Shown one piece after another: positions 63,588 to 64,000 of a stretch of DNA of 64,000 bases. Both the position numbers and the translations under genes were made by a program. The notes beneath the pieces were generated by a model. The model saw only the letters and a list, made by a program, of their open reading frames with translations, was not told the origin of the DNA and searched no databases. Source of the stretch: Serpula lacrymans var. lacrymans S7.9 (Eukaryota > Basidiomycota > Agaricomycetes > Boletales > Serpulaceae); NCBI RefSeq assembly GCF_000218685.1, contig NW_006763301.1, positions 620,001 through 684,000 on the forward strand. The letters are read 5' to 3'. Position 1 is the first letter of the stretch. Each line of letters begins with the position of its first letter.

Positions 63588-64000
63588 ATGGCAGACAGCG
63601 TCACGATGACACCGAAGAGTGAGACTTATTTAATCAACCCAGGTCTCCTCAGCTAGCTGAAACCTCTTATTGGACGCTAACCAGTGCTGAACGAGGGCGA
63701 AATAGTAAGTGATATATCTAACACTACGAATTCGTAGCATATATAAGTACGCTTAGAGGAAAAGTCAAGAGCATCGTCGACTCGAACCGGTCTTTCTTTT
63801 CACGGGAAGACTGAGGGCTTGTTTTCGAAGGCTAGAGAAAATGCGGTGATCCTCACGAAAGATATCGATGTATATGCGTATGTCTCTCTTCGCTCACTTT
63901 TTCTAGTCCTTGACATAGCAAATTTTATCATTTCAGCGATCAGATACATGCCACCATAGAGAAACTATTTGACCTTCATAGCGCATCGCAAAAGAACATT
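63588..64000 (+). CDS. 5' part of an unknown gene, truncated by the window end
   Basis: Exons spliced by eye give MADSVTMTPK, then VLNEGEIEEKSRASSTRTGL, SFHGKTEGLFSKARENAVIL and TKDIDVYADQIHATIEKLFD, continuing off the window at 64000. Four short exons are separated by GT-AG introns (about 50-75 nt). The last visible part has a heptad-like hydrophobic pattern and may begin a coiled coil. I do not recognise the family; the start at 63588 is the first ATG compatible with the splicing. Confidence 0.55.

Overview
This is an unidentified nuclear segment from a filamentous basidiomycete, most likely an Agaricomycete. Genes are dense, on both strands, and cut by many short introns of about 45-70 bases. 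Several families are typical of mushrooms: a DUF6593-type protein, a DUF6533-type seven-helix protein and a QDE-1-type RNA-dependent RNA polymerase. Gene models were assembled by eye from reading frames and splice sites. Outer limits are mostly firm; some internal exon borders are not.

Layout. 1-877: 3'-truncated SAP-like gene (-). 1341-2154: DUF6593 gene (+). 3089-5855: cytosolic glutamyl-tRNA synthetase (-). 6150-8230: gene debris, including a decayed Bot1p/Mrps35 (mS45) mitoribosomal gene. 8567-10797: DUF6533 membrane protein (-). 11555-14172: 2-isopropylmalate synthase (+). 14561-17910: ATG9 (+). 18178-19983: IRS4-like EH-domain protein (-). 20802-21420: thiamine-binding UPF0045 protein (+). 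21722-26836: DNMT1-type DNA methyltransferase (-), divergent from KEX2 at 27045-29933 (+). 30051-32833: MCM7 (-). 33906-38205: POT1-like telomere protein (-), divergent from TAP42 at 38371-39758 (+). 40045-40980: Ypt6/Rab6 (-), divergent from MTHFR at 41336-43714 (+). 43836-44424: small acidic protein (+). 44641-46914: CreC/WDR20 (-), divergent from BCKDH E1-beta at 47120-48816 (+). 49077-50427: unknown protein (-). 50518-50610: intron-containing tRNA-Ser (-). 50753-58375: STT4 PI4-kinase (+). 58839-63142: RdRP (+). 63588-64000: 5' end of an unknown gene (+).

Most of the window is housekeeping genes with no operon logic. Two silencing genes (DNA methyltransferase and RdRP) share the window but lie 32 kb apart, and I do not read them as a cluster. 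No plasmid, phage, CRISPR or intact transposon is visible.

The most interesting signals are structural: a recent abutting 580-bp tandem duplication that adds a third OB-fold module in frame to POT1; an isopropylmalate synthase whose leucine-regulatory domain is present twice; a 5-nt microexon in the UPF0045 gene and a run of microexons in the DUF6533 gene; GC-AG introns, one of them copied by the POT1 duplication; and the decaying mS45 copy. I found nothing I can defend as a wholly new multi-gene system.
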